DNA of 64,000 nucleotides, taken from Floridanema aerugineum. GTDB lineage: Bacteria; Cyanobacteriota; Cyanobacteriia; Cyanobacteriales; Aerosakkonemataceae. Below are positions 6,971 through 15,944 of the stretch, piece by piece. The notes under the pieces are model-generated. The model was not told where the DNA came from and did not search any database. It worked only from the letters and a program-made list of their open reading frames with translations. The translations under genes and the position numbers were made by a program. The stretch's first letter is position 1; every line of letters begins with the position of its first letter. The stretch covers positions 1 through 64,000 of the forward strand of contig NZ_JBHFNQ010000200.1 of assembly GCF_041929345.1 (NCBI RefSeq). The letters are read 5' to 3'.

Positions 6971-8338
6971 TTACCGATTCACTAACTTGAGAATTTCTGC
7001 CGTAACTGCCATACTTTCTTCGTATAACATATCACGACTCCAGCGTTGTAATTGCTGACTCAATAAATTCTCTGCTTGTTGATCGAACATTGGTGTTACT
7101 TGTTCAATGCGACAATTTTGTGCGCCACCGCCAGATTCCATTCGCATACAACCTGCGATTTGCGAACACAAAATTGTGCAACAGTCAGCTTGGGGATTAG
7201 TTGACATTAAACGTAAACCAATTAAATCACCAGGGATTTCTCCAGCGGCGATCGGAATTGCGGCTAATTCTACTTCAATTTGTCTTTGATCTGCACCGAC
7301 AAATTTAATCTTTGTAATGTCATATTCGCCGCCTAGATTTTCATAAGCAACTGGATGCCATTGTAACCGAGAAGCAAACCAACCTAAAAACATTAAAGCT
7401 TGTGCTGGATTGCCTTTTTCATAATCAATTGTCACCAGATCGATTTCCTTAACATGAGGACGACGTTCTGGTGGATCGAATGCTTCTGCGGTTAATTCTT
7501 GCCAATTGAACAAACGCCGCCAATTTAAGTCAGCAACATTCAATCCCGACTCAATCAAATCTTGCACAACTTGCAAATCTTCTTCTGTCGCATTGAAGTG
7601 AGAAGAGTCAAGAATAATGCAATTGCTAGACTCAGCAATGCGCTTAAATAAATCATGATTGGGATCGGGTGTTGCTTTCCACCAAACGAATTTGGGTAAA
7701 TCTGCGATCGCCAATTCGGGAATCATCCCACCAATCCGATCTAACGCCGTTTGTGTCCCTCTCAGCGTAATATATTCGCAGCAAATTAACGTCGAACTAG
7801 TGCGTTTTTGTACCGGACAATAAGCCGAAACTTGCGCGTTTACACCTTCATCTTCGCCCACAGTTGGACATAGCGCAATGATCCGACAAGGGTTAACAGA
7901 AGCGATCGCATCAGCAAAACCTGCGCCGGAAGTATCTAACGCATATTTCGTAGTTTTTGCCCCGTTACCATCAGCTTTTATCCCATCACCTTTTTTGGCA
8001 ATTTCTTCTTTTAATTTCGCCAAAGTTTCTGGGTTAGACTTTCCGGTTACTTCCAATCCCAAAGCTTTTTGGGCAACTTCTAAAGCTGCTTGAGTCCGAG
8101 GCCCTTCAATCCCATCAATCGGCCCCATATAATATCCTAAAGCCGCTAACAGTTGTTGGGTTTCCTCCGGTTCATAAATTACTAAACTAAAAGTTGCTGC
8201 CCTAGTTGCAGCTGCAAAAGAACCTTCACCGCCTGGATTGTAACTTTGCCAAATTTGACTCAGTTCGGTTTCAATATCCGCGACAGATACATCTTTTGGT
8301 GCTTGTAATGAAACTAATGGTGCAGATGAGGTAGTCAT
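6971..8338 (-). CDS. opcA: glucose-6-phosphate dehydrogenase assembly/activator protein OpcA
   Basis: 455 residues, the usual size of cyanobacterial OpcA. A peptidoglycan-binding-like helical segment (ETQQLLAALGYYMGPIDGIEG, about residues 57-77) comes before the OpcA core (CRIIALCPTVGEDEG, EYITLRGTQTALDRIGGMIP, LPKFVWWKATPD, CRMESGGGAQNCRIE). In Nostoc and Synechococcus, OpcA is known to activate and help assemble glucose-6-phosphate dehydrogenase and to link it to thioredoxin control. It is the last gene of the minus-strand fbp-tal-zwf-opcA series, 114 bp after zwf, with a repeat in the gap. Confidence 0.93.
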   Translation of the reverse strand: MTTSSAPLVSLQAPKDVSVADIETELSQIWQSYNPGGEGSFAAATRAATFSLVIYEPEETQQLLAALGYYMGPIDGIEGPRTQAALEVAQKALGLEVTGKSNPETLAKLKEEIAKKGDGIKADGNGAKTTKYALDTSGAGFADAIASVNPCRIIALCPTVGEDEGVNAQVSAYCPVQKRTSSTLICCEYITLRGTQTALDRIGGMIPELAIADLPKFVWWKATPDPNHDLFKRIAESSNCIILDSSHFNATEEDLQVVQDLIESGLNVADLNWRRLFNWQELTAEAFDPPERRPHVKEIDLVTIDYEKGNPAQALMFLGWFASRLQWHPVAYENLGGEYDITKIKFVGADQRQIEVELAAIPIAAGEIPGDLIGLRLMSTNPQADCCTILCSQIAGCMRMESGGGAQNCRIEQVTPMFDQQAENLLSQQLQRWSRDMLYEESMAVTAEILKLVNR

Positions 8339-8341
8339 AGT

Positions 8342-8448
8342 TCAATTTTAGATTTTGGATTTTGGATTTTAGATTTTCGAGCAAAACGATTTTAAATTTC
8401 CGATTTTCGATTCAGCATCAATCGAAAATCGAAAATTTAAAATCGAAA
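8342..8448. repeat. AT-rich imperfect palindrome between zwf and opcA
   Basis: Repeated blocks of the type TTTTAGATTTT are followed by the complementary blocks ATCGAAAATCGAAAATTTAA. The transcript could fold into a long weak hairpin between the two cistrons. Same family as 6741-6815. Confidence 0.6.
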
Positions 8449-8452
8449 ATTG

Positions 8453-9982
8453 TTAGGGTCTTCGCCAACGTTTACCATCACGGTTAATCAGCAATTCAGC
8501 TTCTGCTGGTTCCCATGTTCCTGCTTCATACTGGGGAATTAATGCTGGATCTGTCGGAGTTTCCCATGCTGTAAGTGCGGGAGTAACTACTCGCCAAGCT
8601 TCTTCTACTTCATCGGCGCGAGTAAACAAAGTTTGGTCGCCCATCATGCAGTCTAGCAATAAGCGATCGTAAGCGTCGCCACTAGTTTTACCAAAAGCTG
8701 TGCCATAACCAAAGTCCATTTCTACAGTCCGAGTTCGCACTTCTAAACCGGGCATTTTCACTTCAAAACGCAAAGCAATTCCTTCGTTTGGTTGAATTCG
8801 CATGATCAGGACATTATTATTGGCTTGTTGGGCTGCCGACTGAAATAACAAATAAGGCACTTCCCGAAAATGAATGGCTATTTCCGATACTTTTTTCGGC
8901 ATCCGTTTGCCAGTTCTTAAATAGAAAGGTACACCTTGCCAACGCCAATTATCAATCATCAATTTCATCGCCACATAAGTTGGCGTAGTGGAATTAGGAT
9001 CGACTCCAGGTTCATCACGATATCCCGGCACTTTTTCCCCTTTCATCCAACCAGCTGAATATTGCGCCCGAACTGCTGATTGGGTTAAATCATGTACGTT
9101 TGCCAACCGAGTAGCTTGCAAAACTTTTACCTTTTCTGTCCGCACAGAATCAGATTCCAAAGAGTTAGGCGGTTCCATTGCAGTCAAGCAAAATACTTGC
9201 ATTAAATGGTTCTGCACCATATCACGCAACGCCCCAGAGGTTTCGTAATAACCTGCACGGTCTTCTACCCCTACCGTTTCTGCTACTGTAATTTGAACGT
9301 GATCCACATAATGTCGATTCCACAAAGGTTCAAAAATCGCATTGGCAAACCGAAATACCAACAAATTTTGAACGGTTTCTTTCCCTAAATAATGGTCAAT
9401 CCGATAAACTTGTTGCTCTTTACAATATTGAGTAACAACTCGGTTGAGCGCCCTCGCAGTTCCTAAGTCTCGACCAAAAGGTTTTTCAATCACTACGCGG
9501 GTTTTTGTCGCATCAGCAGTCATTCCCGCATTTCCCAACTGTTTAATTGCTTCCCCGTACAATTTGGGTGCAACTGATAGGTAAAATACCCTATTTCCTC
9601 TGGTACCCCTTTTACTATCCAACTCCACTAAAAATTCTTTCAGTTTGTGATAGCTTTCTGGGTTGTCAATATCACCGGAACAGTAGAACAACCCTTGAGC
9701 AAATTCTTCCCAAAGTTCCTCGTTACCAACGCCTTCAGAAAATTCTTCTAATCCTTTCCGCATTTGTTCGCGGAAATAATCATGACTCCAGTCTCGACGC
9801 GCCACACCGACGATCGTTGTTTGTGGTGGTAGTCGTCGCTCTCGTCTTAAATAATAAATTGCCGGAATCAATTTGCGTTGAGTCAAGTCGCCAGATGCAC
9901 CGAAGATTACCAGAATTTGTGGTTCGGGCATCTTCTCTTGTTGTAAGCCTACACGCAGGGGATTGGGTAAAAGTGTAACCAT
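8453..9982 (-). CDS. zwf: glucose-6-phosphate 1-dehydrogenase
   Basis: 509 residues, full length. The N-terminal NADP-binding motif is FGASGDLTQRKLIPAIY (about 28-44). The active-site signature RIDHYLGKETVQN, with catalytic His and substrate-binding Lys, lies near 195-207. VVIEKPFGRDLG and the C-terminal WEPAEAELLINRDGKRWRRP are also typical. It oxidises glucose 6-phosphate to 6-phosphogluconolactone and makes NADPH in the oxidative pentose phosphate pathway, which supplies reductant in the dark and in N2-fixing cells. It lies upstream of opcA, as in other cyanobacteria. Unusually, a DNA-binding-like gene separates it from tal. Confidence 0.96.
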   Translation of the reverse strand: MVTLLPNPLRVGLQQEKMPEPQILVIFGASGDLTQRKLIPAIYYLRRERRLPPQTTIVGVARRDWSHDYFREQMRKGLEEFSEGVGNEELWEEFAQGLFYCSGDIDNPESYHKLKEFLVELDSKRGTRGNRVFYLSVAPKLYGEAIKQLGNAGMTADATKTRVVIEKPFGRDLGTARALNRVVTQYCKEQQVYRIDHYLGKETVQNLLVFRFANAIFEPLWNRHYVDHVQITVAETVGVEDRAGYYETSGALRDMVQNHLMQVFCLTAMEPPNSLESDSVRTEKVKVLQATRLANVHDLTQSAVRAQYSAGWMKGEKVPGYRDEPGVDPNSTTPTYVAMKLMIDNWRWQGVPFYLRTGKRMPKKVSEIAIHFREVPYLLFQSAAQQANNNVLIMRIQPNEGIALRFEVKMPGLEVRTRTVEMDFGYGTAFGKTSGDAYDRLLLDCMMGDQTLFTRADEVEEAWRVVTPALTAWETPTDPALIPQYEAGTWEPAEAELLINRDGKRWRRP

Positions 9983-10020
9983 TTTGTTCTTTCTACCTTA
10001 TATATAGTGTCAATTTTCGA

Positions 10021-10833
10021 TTACGACTTAATTTGTAACCGTATTTCTTCTAACTGTTGCGTTAATTCCTTGACTTGAGCAGTTAAAGAATTAATGATTC
10101 CTTCATATTCAGCTTTCAGTTCGGCTCTCACTTCGGCTCTAATTTTCTCCCTTTCATAAGCTAAACGACGTTCCCAATCAATGTCTCGCTGTCTAAGTTC
10201 GGCTTTGAGTTGTCTGTTTTCTTCCCGCAATCTTTCTAATTCAGCCGCTACTTCAGCTGAACGCTTTTCCCTGTCGATATTCTGTCGCCGAATTTGTTCT
10301 CTGAGTTGCTGATTCTCTTGGCGCAACTGCTCTACTTCCGAGAGATTACCCGAAGTACTTCGCTTTGTCTTCGCTGATGACAGTTTTTCGTCAACTAACC
10401 GCTGTACTACCGCACCTGTGGGAATACCGTTTGGCGCTAACTCCACTGCCTGTTGCCAAATTTCTATCTGTAACTCTGGTGAAAGTTGGGTCAAGGGACG
10501 AACTTGATTTTCCTTTCTCGGCAAAATGTCTCCAATTGGAGACAAATTTTCCATCACCAGGGCAGCATTAATGAAACGATAGGCTGTGGGTCGTGCCATT
10601 CCCCACCTATCTCGGCAATAAGCCTCGAAAGTTTTGTGAGTTTCCCGGTGCAGTTTCTTTTCCCGTATTTCTTCCAAAGCTTTGCCGACTTCGTAAAAGG
10701 TGTGAAGTCCCCGTTCGATGACAGTTTCTAGTTCGCCAAGCCTCGCTTTTTCAGAAGCATCAAGTTCTCGTTCCCAGGCTCCTGCCTGGAAATGAGGGTC
10801 GCTGTTGTCTGAAATCGTGTTGGTACTTAACAT
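10021..10833 (-). CDS. putative DNA-binding protein with long coiled coil, inserted between tal and zwf
   Basis: About 270 residues from the ATG at 10831-10833. A longer open frame reaches 10953, but it would run through the palindrome at 10901-10930, so I prefer the inner start. The N-terminal region has ETVIERGLHTFYEVGKALEEI and then FEAYCRDRWGMARPTAYRFI, which resembles the helix-turn-helix-like segment of phage and plasmid replication or ParB-like proteins. From about residue 160 on it is a coiled coil rich in Glu, Arg and Gln, containing two similar blocks (QLREQIRRQNIDREKR and QLKAELRQRDIDWERR). No such gene belongs to the known fbp-tal-zwf-opcA operon, so it probably arrived by transfer. 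It lies 38 bp upstream of zwf and is co-oriented. Confidence 0.6.
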   Translation of the reverse strand: MLSTNTISDNSDPHFQAGAWERELDASEKARLGELETVIERGLHTFYEVGKALEEIREKKLHRETHKTFEAYCRDRWGMARPTAYRFINAALVMENLSPIGDILPRKENQVRPLTQLSPELQIEIWQQAVELAPNGIPTGAVVQRLVDEKLSSAKTKRSTSGNLSEVEQLRQENQQLREQIRRQNIDREKRSAEVAAELERLREENRQLKAELRQRDIDWERRLAYEREKIRAEVRAELKAEYEGIINSLTAQVKELTQQLEEIRLQIKS

Positions 10834-10900
10834 GGCAGTAGTCTCCAATTTGGCAACACAACTGTAGTTATTGAGGTAAAGCTGCTCCCCCTGTGTAGAC

Positions 10901-10930
10901 AGTAGAGACGTTGTATACAACGTCTCTACT
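10901..10930. repeat. 30-bp perfect palindrome (GTAGAGACGTT family), copy 1
   Basis: AGTAGAGACGTTGTATACAA followed by CGTCTCTACT is its own reverse complement. It lies between tal and the DNA-binding-like gene. A 28-bp relative with centre TATATATA lies at 32211-32238. Confidence 0.9.
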
Positions 10931-10966
10931 ACATTAAGGGCGATTTGCAGCAACGATAGCCTTAAT

Positions 10967-12112
10967 TTACACTGGCTCCAGTTGTTTTACCTTGGTTTCT
11001 AAAGAATCCATTAATGATTGGAAGGGTTGGACAAATTTCTCAATTCCTTCGGTGAGAAGTTCATCCATGACTTGATTGATATCAATGTCAATGTCTGGAT
11101 CTTTTAGATTTTCGATCAGGGTGTAGGCTTCTTCAACTTTCGATTCCACCCGATTATCTACATGACAGTGATCGGCACAAGCTTCAATTGTGTTTGGTGG
11201 TAAAGTGTTAACTGTATCTGGGCCGATCAATTCATCAACGTACATGACATCGCTGTAGTTGGGATCTTTGGTGCTAGTGGAAGCCCAGAGAAGTCTTTGT
11301 ACTTTAGCACCTTTTTCGGCTAATGCTTTGTGGCGATCGCTCTCGATAATCTCCTTATACTTTTGGTAAGCAATCTTGGCATTAGCAATGGCAACTTTCC
11401 CTTTCACAGTCCGTAATTTTGCTTCGACGTTAATGTTTTCCACACCCGCCTTTAACTTGTTGTCAATCCGACTGTCAATGTTAGAATCAATCCGACTGAG
11501 GAAGAAACTAGCAACCGAAGCAATCTTGCTAATATCTTTACCTTCAGCAGCACGTTTTTCCAATCCAGAAATGTAAGCCCAAGCAGTATTTATGTAACTG
11601 TCTACTGAGAATAATAATGTTACATTCACATTAATCCCATCGGCAATTACTTGCTCAACTGCTGGTAGTCCAGAACTAGTACCAGGAATTTTAATCATCA
11701 CGTTTTCCCGACCGATTTCTTGATAGTAACGGCGGGCTTCGTTAATGGTAGCTTGGGTATCGTGAGCAATGGTTGGTGGTACTTCAATGCTGATGTAACC
11801 ATCTAAGCCATTTGATGCTTCATAAATTGGACGGAAGATATCGCAAGCGTGACGGATATCGTCAAAAATCAGAGATTCGTAAATCTTGTAAGTTGGTAAA
11901 CCTTCCCGGATGCCTTTTTCGATATCGGCATCGTAAATTTTATTGCCTGCGATCGCTTTTTCAAAAATCGCCGGATTAGAAGTAATCCCTTTAATCCCAC
12001 GCTCTTCAATCATTCGTTTGAGTTCACCGGACTCAATCAGATCGCGAGTCAAATTATCCATCCAGATACTTTGACCGTATTCTTGAATTTCTAAGATATG
12101 ATTGGTTGCCAT
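10967..12112 (-). CDS. tal: transaldolase
   Basis: 381 residues, the longer transaldolase type found in cyanobacteria with the opc genes. Motifs: IWMDNLTRDLI, KGITSNPAIFEKAI (substrate loop), YISIEVPP, and ENVMIKIPGTSSGLPAVE with the Schiff-base lysine. LLWASTSTKDPNYSD follows later. It transfers a dihydroxyacetone unit between sugar phosphates in the non-oxidative pentose phosphate pathway. It follows fbp by 57 bp on the same strand, matching the fbp-tal-zwf-opcA order known from Nostoc. Confidence 0.95.
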   Translation of the reverse strand: MATNHILEIQEYGQSIWMDNLTRDLIESGELKRMIEERGIKGITSNPAIFEKAIAGNKIYDADIEKGIREGLPTYKIYESLIFDDIRHACDIFRPIYEASNGLDGYISIEVPPTIAHDTQATINEARRYYQEIGRENVMIKIPGTSSGLPAVEQVIADGINVNVTLLFSVDSYINTAWAYISGLEKRAAEGKDISKIASVASFFLSRIDSNIDSRIDNKLKAGVENINVEAKLRTVKGKVAIANAKIAYQKYKEIIESDRHKALAEKGAKVQRLLWASTSTKDPNYSDVMYVDELIGPDTVNTLPPNTIEACADHCHVDNRVESKVEEAYTLIENLKDPDIDIDINQVMDELLTEGIEKFVQPFQSLMDSLETKVKQLEPV

Positions 12113-12169
12113 GTTCTTCCTTATTTTACTACTATCTACTTACGAACTGGTTGGTGTAAATTAAATTTG

Positions 12170-13234
12170 TTATGAACTGGCGACAGCTTTTTCCTTACCT
12201 TCTCTAACGCCTTCAGTGATAAAAGATTCCACCAAAGCCACATCTTCTTTACTGCCAATAATTAGTGGCACACGCTCATGCAATTTCTTGGGTATTACAT
12301 CCATAATTTCCTGCATTCCAGTACTAGCACGACCACCAGCTTGTTGAGCTAAATAAGCTAAAGGTGCAGCTTCATAAAGCAACCGCAATTTACCATCTGG
12401 TTTCTTTTGCGTGCCGGGATATAAAAATACTCCTCCCTGGAACAAAATGCGATGGAAATCTCCTACTAATGCGCCACCATAACGGGCAGTATAACCTTCA
12501 TGACGATGCACATAACGGATGTAATTCCGAATCGATTCTTCCCACTGCCAAAAGTTACCTTCATTCACACTATAAATCGGCCCATGTTGAGGAATTTGAA
12601 TGTTTTCGTTAGAGAGAATAAACTCACCTAAACTGGGGTCAAGGGTGAAGGAATGGACACCTCTGCCGATCGAATAAACCAGCATTGTGCTAGGCCCATA
12701 AAGTATGTAACCAGCAGCAATTTGTTTGTGTCCATTTTGTAACAAATCCAAGGCAGAACCATCTTCATCATTGCCTTCTTGTTGGCGAATGGAAAAGATA
12801 GAACCAACATTAATATTGATGTCTATGTTGGAAGAACCATCGATCGGATCGTAGAGCAAAGTATAACGTCCAATTGGGCAATTTTCTGGGATGTAATAGG
12901 GTTTTTCCATTTCCTCGGAAGCTAAGCGACAAACTAATCCGCTTTGCTTAAACACCGAGATAAAAACATCATTAGCGTAAATGTCCATCTTTTTGACAGA
13001 CTCTCCCTGTACATTTACATCCCCAGTAAATCCCAGGACATTTTCCATTAAACCTGCTCTACTCATGTGACGAGCAATTAATTTTCCCGCCAAAGCAATG
13101 CGATTCATCAAAGCACTTAAGTCTTGTGCGTCTGCTGAGAAACTTTGTAATTGCTGCAACACATGACGGGACAGCGTGGTACAATCCCGGTCTAGGGCAC
13201 GTTCCTGAGCTAGAGACCCAATAGCTTCCGACAT
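12170..13234 (-). CDS. fbp: fructose-1,6-bisphosphatase class 1
   Basis: 354 residues, normal for class I FBPase. The metal-binding and catalytic signature YDPIDGSSNIDINI lies near residues 128-141. KMDIYANDVF and YGGALVGDFHRILFQGGVFLYPG are also typical. It hydrolyses fructose 1,6-bisphosphate to fructose 6-phosphate. It is the first gene of the minus-strand sugar-phosphate operon. The 289-bp region upstream (13235-13523) holds its promoter, but I could not pick out a convincing box. Confidence 0.95.
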   Translation of the reverse strand: MSEAIGSLAQERALDRDCTTLSRHVLQQLQSFSADAQDLSALMNRIALAGKLIARHMSRAGLMENVLGFTGDVNVQGESVKKMDIYANDVFISVFKQSGLVCRLASEEMEKPYYIPENCPIGRYTLLYDPIDGSSNIDININVGSIFSIRQQEGNDEDGSALDLLQNGHKQIAAGYILYGPSTMLVYSIGRGVHSFTLDPSLGEFILSNENIQIPQHGPIYSVNEGNFWQWEESIRNYIRYVHRHEGYTARYGGALVGDFHRILFQGGVFLYPGTQKKPDGKLRLLYEAAPLAYLAQQAGGRASTGMQEIMDVIPKKLHERVPLIIGSKEDVALVESFITEGVREGKEKAVASS

Positions 13235-13479
13235 TAATCTTCCTCCTCTCTATAAAAGCCGCTTTTTGAGTGGGGCAGTTTTCAGATATTGCTCTTGCGA
13301 TTCATGCCCAAGCGTCTCCTATTAATAATCTTAAAGACGCTTTTTTCATAGAGCCTCTAACTTTAGACGAACTACAGAAATACTATTTGCTGATAAGGCA
13401 TAAACACTTATTAAGCAATACGTCTTAGGTATTATTTTCTAAACAAAAAGGTCTACCTAAAGCCAGGTAAACCCAAGCC

Positions 13480-13512
13480 AGATCCCCGACTTCTTCAAGA
13501 AGTCGGGGATCT
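13480..13512. terminator. hairpin downstream of the 72-aa gene
   Basis: Arms AGATCCCCGACTTCTT and AAGAAGTCGGGGATCT are exact complements. It starts 12 bp past the stop of the minus-strand gene at 13524. There is no strong T-run, so it may be a repeat element that also stops or protects the transcript. The same palindrome type recurs at 58426-58458. Confidence 0.6.
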
Positions 13513-13523
13513 ATGTGTCTTAC

Positions 13524-13742
13524 TTATTCGATCGAAATTGATTGTGGCCCACTACTTCTACCGTTGTTACCCTCAGTGGTAGTAGAACTAGGGGTAGTAA
13601 CACCTGTTTGTTGATCTAACCAGCTTTTCACAGGGTCATCATTTAAGCTGAGGCGAAGAATACCAGAAATAAATCCACCCATAAAGGAAACTGGGTTTTG
13701 GATCATTTCTTTAAAAACGGGGGTTAGTTCGTCGAGAAACAT
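13524..13742 (-). CDS. small conserved-looking hypothetical protein
   Basis: 72 residues. The N-terminal half (FLDELTPVFKEMIQNPVSFMGGFISGILRL) is helical and moderately hydrophobic. SLNDDPVKSWLDQQ follows, and a Ser/Thr/Gly-rich flexible tail ends in SISIE. The layout is like small cyanobacterial proteins of unknown function. It lies between hupW and fbp on the same strand. I cannot assign a role. Confidence 0.6.
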   Translation of the reverse strand: MFLDELTPVFKEMIQNPVSFMGGFISGILRLSLNDDPVKSWLDQQTGVTTPSSTTTEGNNGRSSGPQSISIE

Positions 13743-13823
13743 AAGTAATATACTGGTGCAGTGATGATTCCTCTGGGATTGTAGCGCGTAAACTGGGGAC
13801 TGGGGATTGGGATTATTGATAAA

Positions 13824-14285
13824 TTAGGGATAAATTGCTTGTAAAATTTCTGCGGTTACTGTATCTACAGCACGCTTAACTGGGAGACTTAACTCTAAAC
13901 CAAAGTCTAAATTTTCTGCTTCTATCAAATAGACAGTTACTTGATTGGGAAAGTCTTGTTTAAAGATTTTGCGTCCGGCTGCGATCGCATGATGCCAGCG
14001 AAAGTCATGTAAAGTATAACTAGCTTCTGGTAACTCTTCCAAAACTTCTCCCGGCACTTTATAAACTGCTCCCGGTTCCGAACCACTGTTACTAGCATCA
14101 ATAATAATTAAAGATGTGCTCCCTCTTGCTTGAAACATCACATCTATTCCACCTGTACCACAATCAAAAACTCGTACATTATCTTGGGGATTTTCTGCTA
14201 AGTGACGTTGCAAACGTTGAGCAACTATTACGCCTACACCATCATCGCATCGATTTAAATTGCCACAGCCAATAATTGTTAGCAT
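13824..14285 (-). CDS. hupW: uptake hydrogenase maturation endopeptidase
   Basis: 153 residues of the HyaD/HycI/HupW protease family. The nickel-sensing acidic residues are in the N-terminal CGNLNRCDDGVG (Asp in place of the usual Glu) and in IIIDASNSG, and the family His is in YTLHDFRWHHAI. It should cut the C-terminal tail of HupL after the final histidine once nickel is inserted, allowing assembly with HupS. hupL itself lies 1.7 kb away on the same strand, with three unrelated small genes between, so hupW probably has its own promoter. Confidence 0.85.
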   Translation of the reverse strand: MLTIIGCGNLNRCDDGVGVIVAQRLQRHLAENPQDNVRVFDCGTGGIDVMFQARGSTSLIIIDASNSGSEPGAVYKVPGEVLEELPEASYTLHDFRWHHAIAAGRKIFKQDFPNQVTVYLIEAENLDFGLELSLPVKRAVDTVTAEILQAIYP

Positions 14286-14498
14286 GGAAGCAGGGAAGCG
14301 ATTAACTCATTTAAAATTTATTAGCAATCCTAAATATAATATAATTATGCTTTCTTTATTACTGTCATTTTGTTTCATAAGTATTGAGTTAAGATGTTTA
14401 ATTATCCAGTTTACTTTGAGGTGTAAATTGGTGTTTTTTGTTGGATTTGATTAAGAGTAAATTCAATGAAGATTATTTTATTAAAGGAGTTGACATTG

Positions 14499-14810
14499 CT
14501 AATTGACCTTCGCATTTCCATAAGAGCGTAATTCTCTTTTTCTTTGAGCCGCTTTGATTCCCCACCTAGCAGCTTTAGAAATTAAATCTTTTAATGTCTC
14601 TCTGGCTCGTTTTTGTTGCCAAGAATATCCTTCAGAAGAGGTAGCATACAAAGGAGGCAACCGATTAAGAGCGTAAGCTATAGCCTCATGTCTATTTATG
14701 GATTCTGCGAGATTCTGGGGATGGCTTTGTAGTTGCCGCTCTATTTCTTCAATTACTAGCATTTCCATTGCATTACGATAAAGCGAAGCTGATTTATCTA
14801 GGGAATCCAT
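14499..14810 (-). CDS. ComFB-like late competence family protein
   Basis: 103 residues. The core RNAMEMLVIEEIERQL ... NRHEAIAYALNRLPPLYATSSEGYSWQ matches the ComFB family pattern, including the AYALNRLPPxY stretch. Typical ComFB proteins also carry Cys pairs near the centre, and these are absent here. In cyanobacteria members of this family have been linked to c-di-nucleotide binding and competence or motility control, but this copy is uncharacterised. It stands alone between hupW and an aspartic protease-like gene. Confidence 0.65.
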   Translation of the reverse strand: MDSLDKSASLYRNAMEMLVIEEIERQLQSHPQNLAESINRHEAIAYALNRLPPLYATSSEGYSWQQKRARETLKDLISKAARWGIKAAQRKRELRSYGNAKVN

Positions 14811-14943
14811 AGCTTAAGGAACATAAATAGTAATAGTTTAAATTGTATTGGTTGTCGCGTCAAGGATGGATAGCACGATCGCCAATCAATTAATTTAATG
14901 ATTCAATTTAATTTGTAAATACAATTTCACTAAATTCACATCC

Positions 14944-15384
14944 CTACAAAATCGTCAAATAAGTTTCAGTTGGACTGATGGGTAATGGCTTCAAAGTTTG
15001 ATTTTGCAGGTCGATTTCTAACCCCAAAGCTTCTAAAGGAATCACTCCCAAAAGCGGATCTCCTCCTCCGGGGAGTTCCAAGCACTCGAAGGTTCCTTCG
15101 CGATCGAACATTGATATGGTAGCATCTCGGAAAATTCGGGCTTTACCAATTCCCATTGCCGTTGCTACGTCTACTTCTTTGAGGAGTTTTAGTCCTAGTT
15201 TTGCGATCGCTTCTGGTGGTAAACACAAAGTAGTTGCTCCCGTGTCTACTAATACATTTTTCAGCGTAATCGACCTGATTTGTTCTTCTGATATTACTCC
15301 CGCTTCTGCCAAGATTTCGTCAGCGCGATTAATGATTTTCAGAGTTGCGAAAACTTTTCCCATTTCGTTGTTTTTAATTTGCAT
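14944..15384 (-). CDS. retropepsin-like (clan AA) aspartic protease
   Basis: 146 residues. The catalytic motif VDTGATTLCLP lies at about residues 46-56, and the second hydrophobic-Gly segment LLGVIPLEALGLEID is near 112-126. One active-site Asp per chain means it would work as a dimer, like retropepsins. Residue 8 is also Met (MGKVFATLKI) and is a plausible alternative start. Such single-domain proteins are common in cyanobacteria and their targets are not known. The coiled-coil gene upstream (15469-15804) is on the same strand. Confidence 0.75.
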   Translation of the reverse strand: MQIKNNEMGKVFATLKIINRADEILAEAGVISEEQIRSITLKNVLVDTGATTLCLPPEAIAKLGLKLLKEVDVATAMGIGKARIFRDATISMFDREGTFECLELPGGGDPLLGVIPLEALGLEIDLQNQTLKPLPISPTETYLTIL

Positions 15385-15468
15385 ATTTGCCTCCTCCTAA
15401 CTAGTCGGAGTTATTATCTCTTTTAATTATATGTGATTTTGATTAATTTCAAGTAATAATTTGCTTCC

Positions 15469-15804
15469 TCACTCTCCATTGACAGAGCGATCGCCATTTT
15501 CTCTCTCCAAAATCCTGTCAATTTTGTTTTCAATTGCTGTTACTTTTCTGAGAATTGTAGGACGATCTTGATCGAGAGAAGCGAGCAGATTAGCAATGCC
15601 TATAGTTGCTTGACGGAGTTCTTCTCGCTCAGTTTGCGCCTGTTGTATTGCTTCAGAAACTCGATCGGAAAAACTTTGCATTGCGCGAAGAAATTCTTCT
15701 TGCTCCTGTCTACTTTCAATTGTAAACCGATTGACGTTATCAGTGAGTGCTTGGATAGCGCGAGCATTGCTTTCAACGAGTTGCTTTAGTTCTTCATCTG
15801 TCAT
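15469..15804 (-). CDS. coiled-coil hypothetical protein
   Basis: 111 residues, almost entirely predicted helix with heptad-like spacing (MTDEELKQLVESNARAIQAL, then RQEQEEFLRAMQSFSDRVSEA and TAIENKIDRILE). Very rich in Glu, Gln and Arg. Similar short coiled-coil proteins are frequent in cyanobacterial genomes with no known role. It lies between hupL and the aspartic protease-like gene. No domain is recognised. Confidence 0.6.
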   Translation of the reverse strand: MTDEELKQLVESNARAIQALTDNVNRFTIESRQEQEEFLRAMQSFSDRVSEAIQQAQTEREELRQATIGIANLLASLDQDRPTILRKVTAIENKIDRILERENGDRSVNGE

Positions 15805-15874
15805 AGTTTTAAAGCGATACTGTTAATTGAATTTACATTTATTTTATCGTGCGATCGCAAACCATATTAAGAAA

Positions 15875-15927
15875 GTACGTTGTTGCGCTTTAGCGCTAAA
15901 CTATAGCGCTGAAGCGCAACAACGTAC
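15875..15927. repeat. 53-bp palindromic repeat, family A copy 2
   Basis: Same element as 5173-5225, with arms starting GTACGTTGTTGCGC and the inner TTTAGCGCTAAA. It lies 17 bp past the hupL stop, where its hairpin could end or stabilise the hupSL transcript. Confidence 0.85.
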
Positions 15928-15944
15928 CTAGATTCTTTTTAAAA

